From the NCBI GenBank assembly GCA_023101885.1, contig JALPQD010000358.1, positions 1,522,761-1,586,760 on the forward strand: a stretch of DNA of 64,000 nucleotides, written 5' to 3'. Shown here piece by piece: positions 45,705-58,228 of this stretch (position 1 is the stretch's first letter; every line of letters begins with the position of its first letter). The DNA is from Typhlomys cinereus (taxonomy: Eukaryota; Chordata; Mammalia; Rodentia; Platacanthomyidae). The notes beneath the pieces are model-generated. The model saw only the letters and a program-made list of their open reading frames with translations. It searched no databases and was not told the DNA's origin. The position numbers were made by a program, and so were the translations under genes.

Positions 45705-48465
45705 ATAGGACTTTCATCATGAAGGGATGCTGAACTTCATCTATTAAGATGGTTGCATGATCTCTGACCTTTTCTTCATCTATCCAGACAATCATGTTGC
45801 CTCTGTCCTTATTTATCTGTTGCGTTACAGGGGCCTGAGTGTGACAGGCCATTCCTGCATCTCTGGAATGGGACCAGCTTTCCCATTGCATAGGATCTTT
45901 TTAATAATGCTCTTGAAATTGGATCACAAGTTTTTTTATTGCGAATTTTTGCATCTATGTTCATCAGGGAAAATTTTCCACAGTTTTCTGTTCCATCTAT
46001 TTTTCCCGTTCTTACCTGGTTTTGGTATCAGAGTGATGCTGGTCACAAAGTGCTCCTCCCTTTCTCCTTCATGGAAGACTCACCAGCACTGGTGCGACTT
46101 TCTGCAAAGGAATGCAAATTTGCTAGCAAATCCATTCAGGACTAGGCTCTTCTTTATTGGAAGAATCACTGCTTCAATCTCATGTTGGTTATTGATATTA
46201 TCTTGATTTCACTTTGTCAGGGTGTACATGTCCAGAATTTCTTTTAGATTTTACAGTTTTTTTTTCCACCTAGCATTTTTTTTTATTAAAAATTTAATTA
46301 TACATTTTAAAATTTTTTACCAGTTCCCTCCCTCCCCCCTCCTCCCCCTCCCCTTCCCCCAGTGCCTCCCCCCCAATTCCCAGAGAGTCCTTTATTGTGT
46401 ACGCCTAACTCTCCATTGGGTCCTCCTCTCCGATGACATATAAGGACCCAGTGGCATTTCCATAAGCCCTTTCTCTTGTTCCCTTAAGCATAAGATCACT
46501 ACTATGGCTGTAGATTTTACAGTTTTTTGAAATAAAAGTTTTCAAAATATGCACTAATAATTCTTTGGATCTTATTGGTATCAGCTAGTAAAACTTTCTC
46601 CTTTCAATTTTTGTTAATTCTGGTCTTCTTTATTTTGGTGAGTTTGACTGAGTCTAACCTCTTTGTTTTTTTTTAAAGAGCCAACTCTTTGTTGGAGTGG
46701 TTCTATGCATTGCTCTTTTAAATTATATTTCACTCCTCTTGGTCTGATCTTTTTATTATTTCTTTCCATCTACAAATGTTGGGTTTGGATTCTTCTTGTT
46801 TTTCTAAGATGTTAAGGTTCATTTATTTGAGATTCTCTCTCTCTCTCTCTCTTTCTCGCTTTGTCTAAATACTCTTGCCTTTGAACTTCCCTTTGGAACC
46901 ACCCTAGCTGTGCCCCAAAGATTCTGCTAAATTGTGCTTTTATTTTCATTTGATCATGGAAAAAATTAAATTTCTTCCCTGAGTTTATCTCCATGTTTTT
47001 TTTTTCCTATGTATTCTCTGGATATTTGATTTCTACTTTTATCCTATTATGATCCGATGAGAAAAAAGAAATAATTGTGGTTCTTTTGAATCTGTTAGGC
47101 TTGATTCATGGTCCAACATGTGATCTACTTTAGAAAGCATTCCTTTCATGTGTTAGATGGAATATTCTGTAACTATTTGTAAACCCTTTGATCTATGATC
47201 CAGCTTAACTCTGAGATTTGTTTATTTTTAGTCTAGATGTCCTGATGATCGATGAAAGTAAGGTTATTGAAGTCATTCATAATGACTACATTAGACCTAT
47301 TTCTACCGTTGTGTATTTTAGTGTCTTTATGAAGTGGGGAGTACCACCACTCAGTGCCTGCATGTTTACAATTGCTATATCATCTTCATGGATTGCTCCA
47401 TGTGGTGATGTTGTTTTCAAGAAATTTATTCTTTCTGGAAGTCTCATGATTGACACTTCTTTTCTCTTTCTATATTGTAGTTTTTTAATTATCTTCTGTA
47501 ATTTTAGCTCAATGATGATGAGCTTCCTTGCCCCAGTTTGTGCTCATCTTGAAATATGTTTATTCTTGCATCCATTTTAAAAGAGATCTTTGCCTGATAT
47601 AAATATCTTAAATGATAGTTCCTTACTTCTGTGACTCAAATGTGTTCTGTCATGTTTTCCTGGCTAGTGCCATTGCTGATGAGAGGTCTGATGCTATTCT
47701 TGTGTCTGTCTTTGTTGGTGAGTTAGTGTTTTTCTCTTACAGTTTTTAATATTGTTTGTTTTGTACTTTTGGTATCTTGACAATGTGTCATGCAGAAGTT
47801 CTTTGCTGACCATATCTTTTTGGAGTTTTTAATGCCTCTTATGCCTAGAAGGATATTTTCTGTTATAATTTCACTGAACAAATCCTCTAAGCCTTAAGTT
47901 TTTAATATCAGTTCATTCTTCTACTTCTTGCATTCTTAAGTTTTGTTAGTTGATTTAGCCTAGACTTGCTAGAAGTCTTGGTCATGATGATTTTTTTATT
48001 GATATCTAAATGGAGTATTTCTTTGTCCTCCATATCTGATTTCATTTCTTTTACATGGTCCAGAATTTAGTATTGATTCATTGTTTTTATTAATTTTCCA
48101 TCTTTCCATTTTTTTCAAAATCTTTTGTGTCCATGTTTCTGTCTTTGTTGTATATGTTGCTGACATTTTTCTCCAACTTCTGAATTAATTTCCATCGTTT
48201 ATCTGATTGTTTTCATCCTTTTTGAGACATTACTCATTTTACATATAAATCTTTGAATTTACCCACAATTTTATCCATTTTCGGTAGTATCTCTGGATTG
48301 AGTAGTTAAAAAGATTTGGTCTTTCAGAGGAGTCTCGATTCTTTGTCCATTCATATTTCTTTCCTTCTGTGCTGGTAATTCCACATCTGCTATTTTGCAT
48401 ATCTGTTCTGTTTTTATTTAAGGCTCTTCTTAGTGAGCAGCCTGCCCCTGAGGTTTCAGTCACCA
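45705..48465 (-). mobile_element. Ancient antisense L1 (ORF2, part of ORF1)
   Basis: On the minus strand, 45705-45900 keeps reverse-transcriptase wording ending VQHPFMMKVL, matching the [12 protein letters not shown] block in the young L1. 45.9-46.2 kb corresponds to the IPKP...YRPISLMN region. 46.5-47.9 kb corresponds to the linker and endonuclease half, seen as the typical antisense text (for example ATGATCCGATGAGAAAAAAG and CCAACATGTGATCTACTTT). 48.0-48.46 kb looks like ORF1. Many stops and frameshifts are present. It is interrupted by a younger L1 fragment at 46245-46528. Confidence 0.75.
46245..46528 (-). mobile_element. Short 5'-truncated L1 3' end nested in older L1, 18-bp TSD
   Basis: TAGATTTTACAGTTTTTT is present at 46245-46262 and 46511-46528. 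The 248-bp insert is, on the minus strand, the last part of an L1 3'UTR. It matches 16835-17110 (shared TATGCTTAAGGGAACA, CCTCATCGGAGAGGAGGACC-like and the G-rich tract) and ends in an A-rich tail. The nick site TTTT/GA suits L1 endonuclease. Confidence 0.92.
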
Positions 48466-48471
48466 CCACAC

Positions 48472-48483
48472 TGAGAGAGAGAC

Positions 48484-48518
<35 letters not shown>

Positions 48519-48520
48519 AC
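48472..48520. repeat. (GA)n microsatellite
   Basis: GA repeat with CA and AA interruptions, at the 5' end of the ancient antisense L1. Confidence 0.9.
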
Positions 48521-50369
48521 AGCTGTAACACAATGGAACCAAAGCAACCCAAATACAGACATGAATTTAAAATTATTTTAAGTCCAATAATATGCTACCA
48601 ATGGCCATAGAAGAGAAAATTGTAAGAATAATGCAGAGCTTAAATTAAGGGTTATTTGGAGTAAATGAATGAGACTAAAGAGTCAGGAAAAGGAGAAAAT
48701 TAAGATTAAGCATGAAGAAGGGAAGGACAACAGAAATTATTATAGAGAGGAAAGAACAAGAGATAAAAGAAAATGAAGCAGATTGTCCAATGATTAAACC
48801 ATGTACGAACATATTAGATGGATGTGAGAAACAGAATAAAAACAAAAACATGAATATTTTAAAAAATAGTCAAAATATTGCCAAAAGTATACTAAGAAGA
48901 AAAAATAAAGGTGGAAGATCAAGTGCCTTCTTTCCAAGTATTCTAAAACCGGTTAGACAGGTGGATGCAGTGGTAAGATCAGCTGCCCTGTCTAGTTGTA
49001 TTTATTATTTATGATGGTACTATACAATATGAGTGATCTGGTAATGCCATTTTTGTTTTATCTTATTTGTGGACCAAAGACCACTGCTGAACACACTTTG
49101 TTTTGTAGTCTTTGGTCCGAGCAGGTTCTGTTGCTCAAGACTTTCTACTTTGTACCTCCTGTGGTGGCAAATGTACTAATGGGATGAGTCTCCCAAGTTT
49201 ATTGAGAAGAACAAACACAGTCCCTGTGTATACTGGAAAACCCATCAAGTAGCAAACACCATAGTAGAGATATATGACTGTGCATGTTAGCAAGTCCTGA
49301 TTTCTTAGCATGCGCATCAGCAAACCTCCTGACAGGTGATTCCAAAGGTCATTCACTATTCACCTCTTTTATTCTCAACTGATGAGGTCATCTCCTGACT
49401 TGGAGAGTGAGGCTACCTGACCTCCACACTGACTGAGCTGTTTACTATCTATACTTTTCAGTGTTTGGTTTGCAGCCCTCCTGTTCTCCAAGATTGCTTC
49501 CCCCACTGGAGACTTCTGCGGCTGCCTCTCTCTTTGGGTCTGTGGCATCTTGACTGGAGCCTTCCTGGCTTGCAATTGCTCCTTGTTCTCAGGCCCTGGG
49601 GGTAGTTTTAAATAATGGACTGCCTCTCCAGATGTTGCTTAGGCACAGCCCTTTCTCTAGGTTCTGAGGCCTCCCGCTGATCCATGCCACCAAAGCTGTC
49701 ATTATTTCCCCAGAACTGGCACCGGAGTGGAGGCATGTGAGAACTGCAGATGTGCCCCTTGGGTAGGACGGCTTGTCTCTTCACTAAGGTGAATGAGTGT
49801 CTCTTCCCTCCTCTGCAGAGAAGCACAGAGCACCCAGCTGTCCATCATGCCCTCTAACAGCTGCAGATGCTCTTCCCAGATTTCTGCTTATGGAGTGGTC
49901 TGTTCTGCGCAATCCCTGACTTACTGTGGCACATGAGTGACATCTGAACCATGATCCTGAGAGGTGATCACCCTTTTCAATTTCTCTTCTCTGCTGAAAT
50001 ATTCTTATATTTGGCGATGTGCAATTTCATGTTTCTCATAAGTCTTTTGCATATTATTTTCATCTCTTGTCTTTTAACCATTTCTCAGTTTTTTCAGTCA
50101 CTGCCCACCTTTCAAATAACTGGTGACATGACTAATATGCTTTACATTGATTCCTTTCTTCCTCTTTCTAGACTGATATTTTCTGATGGTTTAGTTGGGG
50201 GGTTCAAGGAAATAGGATGGAACAATTCATTTTTTAAAATTTGAAACACATATAACAAGAAATTAACACTTTGGGGTATAAAGGTTATGCTTGTTTTAAT
50301 TTTTAGAATGACCATAATGCCAAAAGTTTGCAGATTTAATTGATCCAGGGGCTATGTGAATATGTTGGG
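48521..50369. other. No gene seen; unannotated spacer
   Basis: AT-rich until 49000, then mixed. Contains the hairpin at 49071-49118. No repeat family is recognised with confidence. Confidence 0.4.
49071..49118. other. Perfect 11-bp inverted repeat (hairpin)
   Basis: GGACCAAAGAC (49071-49081) and GTCTTTGGTCC (49108-49118) are perfect inverse complements around a 26-bp loop. Not followed by a T run, and no RNA gene is recognised. It may be the relic of a DNA-transposon end or chance. Confidence 0.6.
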
Positions 50370-50630
50370 GTACGTGTGCCCATGTGCATGTACGCTTGTG
50401 TGCCCATAAATGTAGAAACCAGAAATTGATGTGAAATGTTTCCCTTGGTCATTCTTCAGCTTACTTTTGAGGTAAGATCTCTCCGTGAATCTGGACCTTA
50501 TTGCTTCAGCTAAGCACACAGGCAAGTATCCGTATGTACGTACATCTTTTACGCGAGTGCTGGGAAATGAGCCTGGGCCTTAAGCTGGCCTGGCACACAC
50601 TAACTGACCAAGCCTTCTCCCAGCACCAAA
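50370..50630 (-). mobile_element. tRNA-derived composite SINE relic
   Basis: Minus strand GGTGCTGGGAGAAGGCTTGG, TTAGTGTGTGCCAGGCCAGC and GCCCAGGCTCATTTCCCAGC, ending in a GTAC/CATG-rich 3' part. The layout resembles the other long SINEs but is strongly decayed. Confidence 0.45.
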
Positions 50631-52609
50631 TAACTAAGCACCTCTCAGTACTTACTGATTTTTTCAAGAAATAATTTTGATGCATCCATCAACTCTGTTC
50701 TTTTTCACTTTTCTAACCTGTAATTCATCTACATCTGAATTTTACACCCTTGATTTTTAACATAAAAACATTAATCTGAAAGTAAAAATTATTTATTTTT
50801 CAAACTATTCTTATCTTTTGTAGTATATGTAAAGACCTTAAAGCTTTAGTGGAATATACTGATAGAATTTATCATAAATTTTTGTGTGCTTTTTATTTTG
50901 AGGCATGAGAACAATCCTACAAAGTTCAACACTTCGGCATGCTGAGCTGAAGAAATGGTCTCAGAACCGAGGCTCCACATTTCTGATTGAATCAGCTATA
51001 AATTAGCAGCTGATGTTTATCCGTTTCAAAAATACTGCAGCGGTCAGTCAAGAGCCTCTTAGAACCAGAGCGGAGGCCATGTGGGCAGGGTCGGGGTGTG
51101 TGGCGGCTCATCAGCCCTCGCCACAGTACAGCAGAGGATCTGATAGGAGGTAGCAGTTTGGCCATGGGTTACTGCTTGCGTTTTAATGATTTTTGAATAG
51201 TCAAAATTGAAGAATCAACTTCCTCTTTGTCCAGAGAGTTAATTAGTGCTGAGTTTTTAGCTGTTGGTAGCTAGAATTTTTCTTGCCTTATTTTGACATG
51301 TTATTGACAGCCTGTATTGCAAACATTTGTTTTTCCAAATTCTATTTTCTGAATTCTAGTGAGGTCTTTTTCTTGATCTATGGTCCATAAGCAAGATTGG
51401 TTACTGATTCCTCTATTTTTCAACCTTGCCCTACTTAGGGATATGCTTCCAAAGCAGCAGTCCATTGCACTTCCCAGTAAAGATTTTATTTCTCTGAGAA
51501 AACCCCATCCGTCCAGGTATGTCTCCTCTCCCTTTTGTTTGTGTAGTTTTAAAGTAGGGACAATTATTTTGCCTCATAGACAGATGTTTACGAGAGAGCA
51601 ATATGACAGCCACATTCCAAATTTTGATCAAAGGAAAATCATAGAAAAAAAATCGTGATTTTGAGCTTTTAAAACAGCGATGACTTTCTTCATTTGAATG
51701 TCTTGCTATGTGGGAAAAAAACAAATTTAAAGAGAACCAGTCCTCTTTGGCCTCTGCAGACTCATTATAAACACGTGAAACCAATTCTTACTAATCAGAC
51801 CTGAACTATGATTATTAGGGTGCCACATGGGCTGACATGGGAGGGCATGCCCATTCCCTGTTCAAACCGTACCAGGCTCACTCCCTTCGCCATCAGCTAC
51901 AGCCTGGTAAGCAGTACAAGAAATCTGCTGGGGTCTCCCCTCCTGGCAACTGCACAAGGAAAGTCATGTGCTGAAGTGCATAAGTGTACTACCCTTACCA
52001 TAGCACTAGCATTTAAGTCTCCTCCTCTCAGTGGGCTTCATTTAGGAACTAATGGGAAGAACATCATGTGCTTAGTTTGCATTGTTTAAAAGGACAAAAT
52101 AAATTAAGGTGGTCTGATGGAATTTCCATCAAGATCAGCAAGATCAGAAATTTCTGGAAACCCCTTAAAATTCTGCTTCCACAATGCAGATCCATGTCAT
52201 CCATCTCCAGGTCAGACCACTTCACATCCTTTGGAGTGTACCTCCCCTTTTCTGAATGTACTTTTTCAAAGTGCCTCTGCACTGAGTCTTTCCTTCCAAA
52301 AGACAACCAGCACAGAGAATCTCTTTCCAGTATCATGGTTACTATCAGATGTGTTCCATGGAAGTTTCTGACAGTCGGTTGTCAAGACATTAACACAGGG
52401 TTTAAAGGACTAACCTAACACTTGCTATGTAAACATTGTGTACAGAGCAGAGTATGTATAAAGAAAGTTTTGAACTTTGTCTTTTGTGTCACCAGCTCTC
52501 CAGCTTTTTCCTCATCAGTTGGATCTTTAGTCATTATGGCTTGATTGATGATTAGGTAAAATTTATGAAAAATTGTATATCTGACTTCTGTAGTGCTATC
52601 TAATATCTA
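50631..52609. other. No gene seen; unannotated spacer
   Basis: AT-rich non-coding sequence. Short frames near 51808-52418 on both strands show no recognisable domain. Confidence 0.4.
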
Positions 52610-53105
52610 CATGGTTCCATGGGATGTGGGAGGCTGTCTGTGCATGCTACACTGTGAGATTCCATGTGGCAATATGTAATTCCATGAGATGCTTGTGATT
52701 CTATGCAATGCTATGTGCTTCCTTGTAATGCTATATGATTCCATGTGATGCCACATGACCCCATGTAATGCTATATGATTCTGTTTGATGTATGTGATTC
52801 CATGTTACTCCATGAGATGCTATATGATTCCATGGGACTCTGTGTGACTCCATGTAATATTATATCATTTCATGGGACTCTATGAGATTCCTGTGATACT
52901 ATAACATTTCCTGGGACTATATGTGATTTCATGTAATAATTTTTGTGATTTCAGTAATATATGTTTCCATGGGCTGCTTTGTGTTTTCATGCAGTAATAT
53001 GTGAGTTCATGTGATTTTTGTGTGACTCATGGAATTCTATGATTCCATTGATGCATGTGATTCCATGTAGTGCTGTGTGACTGCATTGGATGCTATATGT
53101 TACTA
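52610..53105. repeat. Degenerate minisatellite, ~18-22-bp TATATGATTCCATG-type unit
   Basis: Around 25 imperfect units built on GCTATATGATTCCATGTGAT and variants (GATTCCATGGGACTCTATG, GATTTCATGTAATA) fill about 500 bp. Units vary in length and no two neighbours are identical, so it is an old array. Confidence 0.9.
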
Positions 53106-53639
53106 AATATGATATAATGCTTAATTGGCTTTAATTCTCACCTTTTCTTTCCTGGATTTCTTATCCATAGTCTGATTAATCACGTTTTCTATAAGAATAT
53201 ATTTAAAATTTATTTTTCAAGAAAGGCAGCTGACCAAACAATAATAGCATAATGACACTTAGTACATTATAATAGATTCTTTCTCTCTCCCTCCCATAAC
53301 ACAATGAGATAAACCTAATTGGACTCATTAGTTACAATGCAATAATTGAAAGACTGTGAGAAATATCTTTTGTTGCTTAATAAAACAGCTATTCCTTATT
53401 TCCCCTATTTCCATTTAGTCTCAGGAGACTGCAGAGCTGCAGTGGTCTCTAACACCATCACTAGAGCTGACCAGTTCTGTCCTCAGCTGCCAACACCCTG
53501 CCTCTTATCTTTCTATCCTGTACTGCTATCTGTCTATCCTGCCTCTTACTTATTTCACAGCCCCCCATCTTCAGCACTTTTGGCAATTCCATGTATCACC
53601 TAATATTCCTCTAACTTCATTTTGTTACATCATTCATAA
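53106..53639. other. No gene seen; unannotated spacer
   Basis: Non-coding, AT-rich. No element recognised. Confidence 0.4.
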
Positions 53640-53775
53640 CTGGAGATGAGTAAGTTGTTCTAACATGTGTCTGTCATTCCAGGACTTGGAAGGCTGAGGC
53701 AGGAGGCTAACAAATTTGAGTCAAGCTTGGACGACTTTAGGGAGCCCCTGTTTCATAAAAGCAAATCATCAAGCA
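53640..53775 (+). mobile_element. B1-like SINE relic
   Basis: GTGTCTGTCATTCCAGGACT, TTGGAAGGCTGAGGCAGGAG, TTTGAGTCAAGCTTGG and CCCTGTTTCATAAAAGC follow B1 order. Confidence 0.7.
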
Positions 53776-54544
53776 CTAGCGTCTGGCGATTGAAATAAGG
53801 CTCAGAGTATGCCTGACCTCAAGGGGTTACATTTCCCACAAGCAAGTGCTTGATTTCTGTTTGATTTTTCCTCTCAGGAAGCTGTAGCTTAGCTCTTGTG
53901 GGCCAGGCATGGACATCTGACAATCACATTCTCTGGGCCTAATGGCCTGTTCCCTTTATCACTCCCTCTGCTTTTTCCCATCAGTACAATCTAGAATTTT
54001 TTCAGGATTCTGAATCTCAGTGGATGGACTCTCACTAATTACTAACACAAATGACTGTTTTTTTTTTTTTTTTTTATTTCCTTTCGTCTACTTTCAAGCC
54101 TTTTAACTGCTCAGGTTCCATTACTTTACTTACTAGGGTGGTAGGTGCCACGTGGTGGTCAGAGGAAACTGTTTCAGGGATCAGCTTTCTTCGTCCACTT
54201 AGGTTCCAAGGCTGTGTCTTGTTGCTTCTGCATATTCTGTCTCTTATCATCACAGAGCTGGGGTAACAAAAGTTAGCCACTGCATCAAACTTTTCATTTT
54301 GCTTTGTTTGCTTTTCTTTTTTTGAAATGTAGCTTCTGGGAATCAAACTCAGTTGTCAGGGTTGTGCAGCAAGACATCTCATGCCCCTGTGTCCACCCTG
54401 GTCTGTACAAGGTGTAAGAGTGAGCTGTATGTACCTCTGTCTCATCAGATTTTACTGCTCAGCCGGTCAGATGTGCCACGTGGTGCGCCTTCAACACGTG
54501 GTGCCTTGGGTGAGGGCCTGGATCTGAGCTCGCCTGATTTGGTA
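53776..54544. other. No gene seen; poly(T) at 54058-54076
   Basis: Spacer with a 19-base T run. Sequence around 54327-54400 may contain a very decayed ID-like fragment, not strong enough to call. Confidence 0.4.
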
Positions 54545-55300
54545 GTTGCCAGTTAATGACAAGAACCAAGGAGGATATCCTGCAGGAGCTAGGCTCTGGA
54601 GTCTATAAATTTATTATATGAAATAGTTCAGGCAGCCAAATATTACAATGGCACATACAAAACCTAGTGGCAACCAAAAGTACATCCTATTCAAACTTGC
54701 CAGTAGTCCCAAGGTGGCTCACTTAGCACTTAGTCTTAGACCCTGGTGGCCAGGGGGACTTCCTTGGGCTATATGACTACACTGGAAGACAGCTCCTTTC
54801 ATACAATTTCTTCTGTCTAGTTGGACAAAAATGGTTTCTCAGTGCGGTTTCTCCACCAGGGCTGATAGTCCTCTCGGAAGGACTATTTATTTCTTATAGT
54901 CTGTTCTGCCCAATCAGAAGCTGGGAGTAGACATTCATTGATAACCACGGGGCTTGTTGTTCAGCATATCTGGGTAGCCTATCAGGAGTGGTTGCCTTGG
55001 GTGTCTCCCTCACTACCCAATTCCAGTGCTTCTAACAGCTAAACATGTTTAAAATGGGAGACTGACCCACTGAAAGGTGTTCTGATTTAGTCTGAATCTA
55101 CTCCCTCTGAGAGCACAGATGTCTCTCTCCTGCAGCTCCACAGTGCCTCCAGCAAGTGCCTCCGTGGGACTCAGCCGGTACTTTCCTTGGTGGGAATGTT
55201 GCCTTACTGACCTCCGGTTTGACCTTAAGAAGCCTACTTTAAGTTTTTAAGCTAGGATCAAGGAGCAATGGAGCCACGCTTAGTCAAAGATCTTTTATTT
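54545..55300. other. Unclassified; possible minus-strand LTR-like repeat
   Basis: On the minus strand an ATAATAAATTTATAGACTCC polyadenylation-like segment near 54615 is preceded by about 600 bp of even-composition, stop-filled sequence with TATAAGAAATAAATAG near 54900. This is LTR-like in look only. No termini, TSD or known family identified. Confidence 0.2.
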
Positions 55301-56234
55301 TCTGCTTTCTATAGGTGTAATCTCCCTGTTGCAAAGTCACGTGGTTTAGTTTGTCCACATTCTCCAGAGTTTTCTCATTTGTGAGGAAGCCTTTTTCTAC
55401 TTGCCAAGTGAATAAAGAAGAACAGGAAAGATTTCTTTTCGTTTTCCTAGGTCATGGTCCTTGCTGCAGAACTTAAACTCTTTTTGATGTAAACTCCCTG
55501 CCTCCCTTTCCTATTAAAATGCTCATCCATTTGCTAAAGTGTCACAGACTCCCAAGCCAGCATGTGCTTTCTATTCCCCTCCTTGAATTCTTACTTACCT
55601 TGTTTCTGGCATTAGTTAAAAATCTCATTAATAAACATATAACATTCTACTTTCCTGGCAAATTTTAGAACATAAATTACAAGAGTTTTGCTCTATATCA
55701 GTGCAAGGAAGAGACAAAGGAAGAAAGGAAGACAGCAGCAAGGGGACCCAAGGTCAGATTTGTGTTGCAGGCAGCAAGGGCTTTGCATATATTCATACAC
55801 TGGATTCAGACCTTGGTGGTGAATCAGGTAACACATGTTATGCAAACACCATGCGATTCACTCTCAAAACAATTTCCCTCTGATTCCAACAGCATATAAA
55901 ATTATTTACAAGTGTTGCAATGCATTTTTAAAAATAATTCTGTTCTTAGCTCATGATTTCTCGTATTCTTTACCCTATGACAATATTACTCTTAAGCAGG
56001 TCATACATTTTCCCAGTGTGTGTTTCATGGGGGATTTTTAAGAAATTATTTTAGTAACTTTGAGAGCATGCAATCTGCAAAACAATCTTAAAATATTATA
56101 TAATTGTTGTAGAAATCATCTGTTTAAACACAATGGAAGAAAAGGGTTAGAGAAGAAAAGGGTTAACTTTTTCCTGCTCATCAAAAAAGATCCTGGTTAA
56201 CACATTCCTGGCAAAAGGTGGGTTAACAGCAAGA
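55301..56234. other. No gene seen; unannotated spacer
   Basis: AT-rich non-coding sequence. No family recognised. Confidence 0.4.
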
Positions 56235-56485
56235 GCAGGTAACCAATTTATTTGGTCATGATTTTAAAATGACAGGGGTGGTGGGAGTGTTTCAGTCTGA
56301 TGGTCTAGATACCCTTACTGTTTCTCTTCTCTGCATTCTGCAGAGAGGGACAGCTTCATTTCCTCATGTTCTCCACTGGATGGCATGATGATACCACAGG
56401 CCCAGCACAGTAAAGCCAGTGGCTATGGACTGAACTGTTTGAAACAGTGAGCCAAAATAAACCTTCCCTCCATAAAAGTTAGCTA
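56235..56485 (+). mobile_element. MLT1-type MaLR LTR, 3' part
   Basis: CCACTGGATGGCATGATGAT, GGCTATGGACTGAACTGTTT and GTGAGCCAAAATAAACCTTC match the closing part of MLT1 LTRs, with the polyadenylation signal in place. The 5' part is not recognisable. Confidence 0.7.
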
Positions 56486-56509
56486 TCTGAAAGTTCTAAT
56501 GACATTTAG

Positions 56510-56790
56510 ACTCAATGGTGAGATAAGAGGTTATAACTGGGAATCAGGGTGATGATACTGATTTCTGTTGTAGATAGTTAAGAATGCAAATTGTTATCTC
56601 ACTTAACTCCCCCTCATCCTTGATTGAAGGTCTCTCATGAAGAAGGTTGTAACTTAGGGAATGGAGTCAGACTTGATGGAGTTTTTCTGGAGTCTTCTCA
56701 TATGCATATATCTCCTCCCCCCCCCCCCCTTTATCTAATAAATTCCTTTGCACTCTGCACCTGAAACAAACTTTTGGGGGACAAAGGGAA
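56510..56790 (+). mobile_element. Solo LTR, unnamed family (copy 2)
   Basis: Same family as 20405-20745: AAATTGTTATCTCACTTAAC, a GAAGGTTGTAACTTAGGGAA segment, GAGTTTTTCTGGAGTCTTC, AATAAA (56737-56742) and the end GGGACAAAGGGAACTTTACC ACA. A C run (56716-56729) precedes the AATAAA. Ends approximate. Confidence 0.6.
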
Positions 56791-58139
56791 CTTTACCACA
56801 ATAGTACTCAGAGAAGGGTGATGTAAAAATACAGCAATATTTTTAAGTTTCACGGCTGGTGTTGCGGCTTAATTCTAGTTTCTGTTGTTACCTTGAGAAT
56901 GATGACTGACAGGAAGACAGAAGTTCAGAGTGACTCTGGCTTCTCTGGCTATCTTAGTGGTCTTCCGTTTAGGGCATTATTCTCTGAGACCTAAAAAGAC
57001 TTGAGACCATAGCAAGATTTGCACTTACAGAGATATCGATGGCTACTGGCAGTGAGGGAGTCTTCATGTATTCTGGTCAGAGAAGAACCCACTGGAGGTC
57101 ATTTATTTGCTTGTCCTTTGAGAGGGTCTTGATCATGAACGGCAACATAAGAAAAGTTGTCAGGAGGAGGTAGTGTTGGAGGTCAGATGACATTGAACCA
57201 TTGCCACATAGGTCTACTGTGTAGGTCTTGTCTAGGGCCCCATTCTTTCCTCTGCCTAAACACTATGATGCAGTACTGTCAGTATGAATCTGTTGTAGTC
57301 TTGCTGTTCTGAGACACAGTACAGGAGAAGTGCACCCCCAGCCCCAGCTTCTGTTTCTGAGAACATTTGCCATAGTGAACCCCATTCTTTGAAGGACTAA
57401 GATTTGTTTATCCACAGCAGGGCCAGACTCAAGCCCTTCAATGTCCTACTCTTGACCTCCTGAATGGTAAGCTGGAGAAAGTGTCTCCATTGGGAGTTGG
57501 AATAAAATGCAACCCAGATATCTCACAACCTCTAGACACTGAGCTGTCTTAACCAGAAAAATCAGTGGGCTTCAGACAAACTATAATCTGCCTGTTAGGT
57601 GCACTCCATTCATCCAGTTCCTTCTACCCTGTTGACCTCACCTTTGAGTCCTTTGTAGATCTCATGCCATGGCGCTTTCCTCTGCAATCATATTCCTCCC
57701 TTTCCTCTGCAACAACAGCTTCTCCTTATCCAACTCGTTTTTTTAAGTATTCAATAGGATTTATTACAATAGGGTTGAGAACACGGTGTCCTCTCTCAGA
57801 TATGACACTTAGTATATTGACAATTAGAAGCCAAACTTATTTGTAAATGGCAGGTGGATTAAGGTCTTTCTGAACTCCTGTCATCCATGGGCCAGGAGAT
57901 CAGGTTCTTGATCAGATACTCAAGTGACAGAACCTCCCTGTACCTGGAGGAAAGAAAAGCTTATCTCCAGTGACATGGGGTGTTGAAAGAAATCCAAGTG
58001 GATGAGCCACGCTGAGATTCTGATTGCTTGCTCTCGGCTCCCATTCTCCTGCCCTGTCTTGTGTTTCAAAGACCTTCCACTCTATGCCAAATTCATTATA
58101 AATACTAAGTTCACAAGGAACTTAGTACCTTATTGTAGT
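56791..58139. other. No gene seen; unannotated spacer
   Basis: Non-coding. No family recognised. Confidence 0.4.
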
Positions 58140-58228
58140 AAATGATATGATACCAGAAAGTGATATGCAAGCTATTGAGGGGAGAAAAGCAATCAGCAGT
58201 CTTACCCAGCTATAGAAGTTACAAGCTA
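58140..58228 (+). mobile_element. Fragment of the old L1-like relic seen at 17.9 kb
   Basis: GAGGGGAGAAAAGCAATCAG and GTTACAAGCTA parallel GTGGGAGAAAAGCAATCATC and GCCACAAGCTG at 17.9 kb. It forms the left flank into which the young L1 inserted. Its continuation should lie right of the window. Confidence 0.4.

Noticed and set aside
54545..55300. A confident LTR call on the minus strand
   Set aside because: Only AATAAA-like and TATA-like words were seen. No terminal TG/CA pair, TSD or related copy was found.
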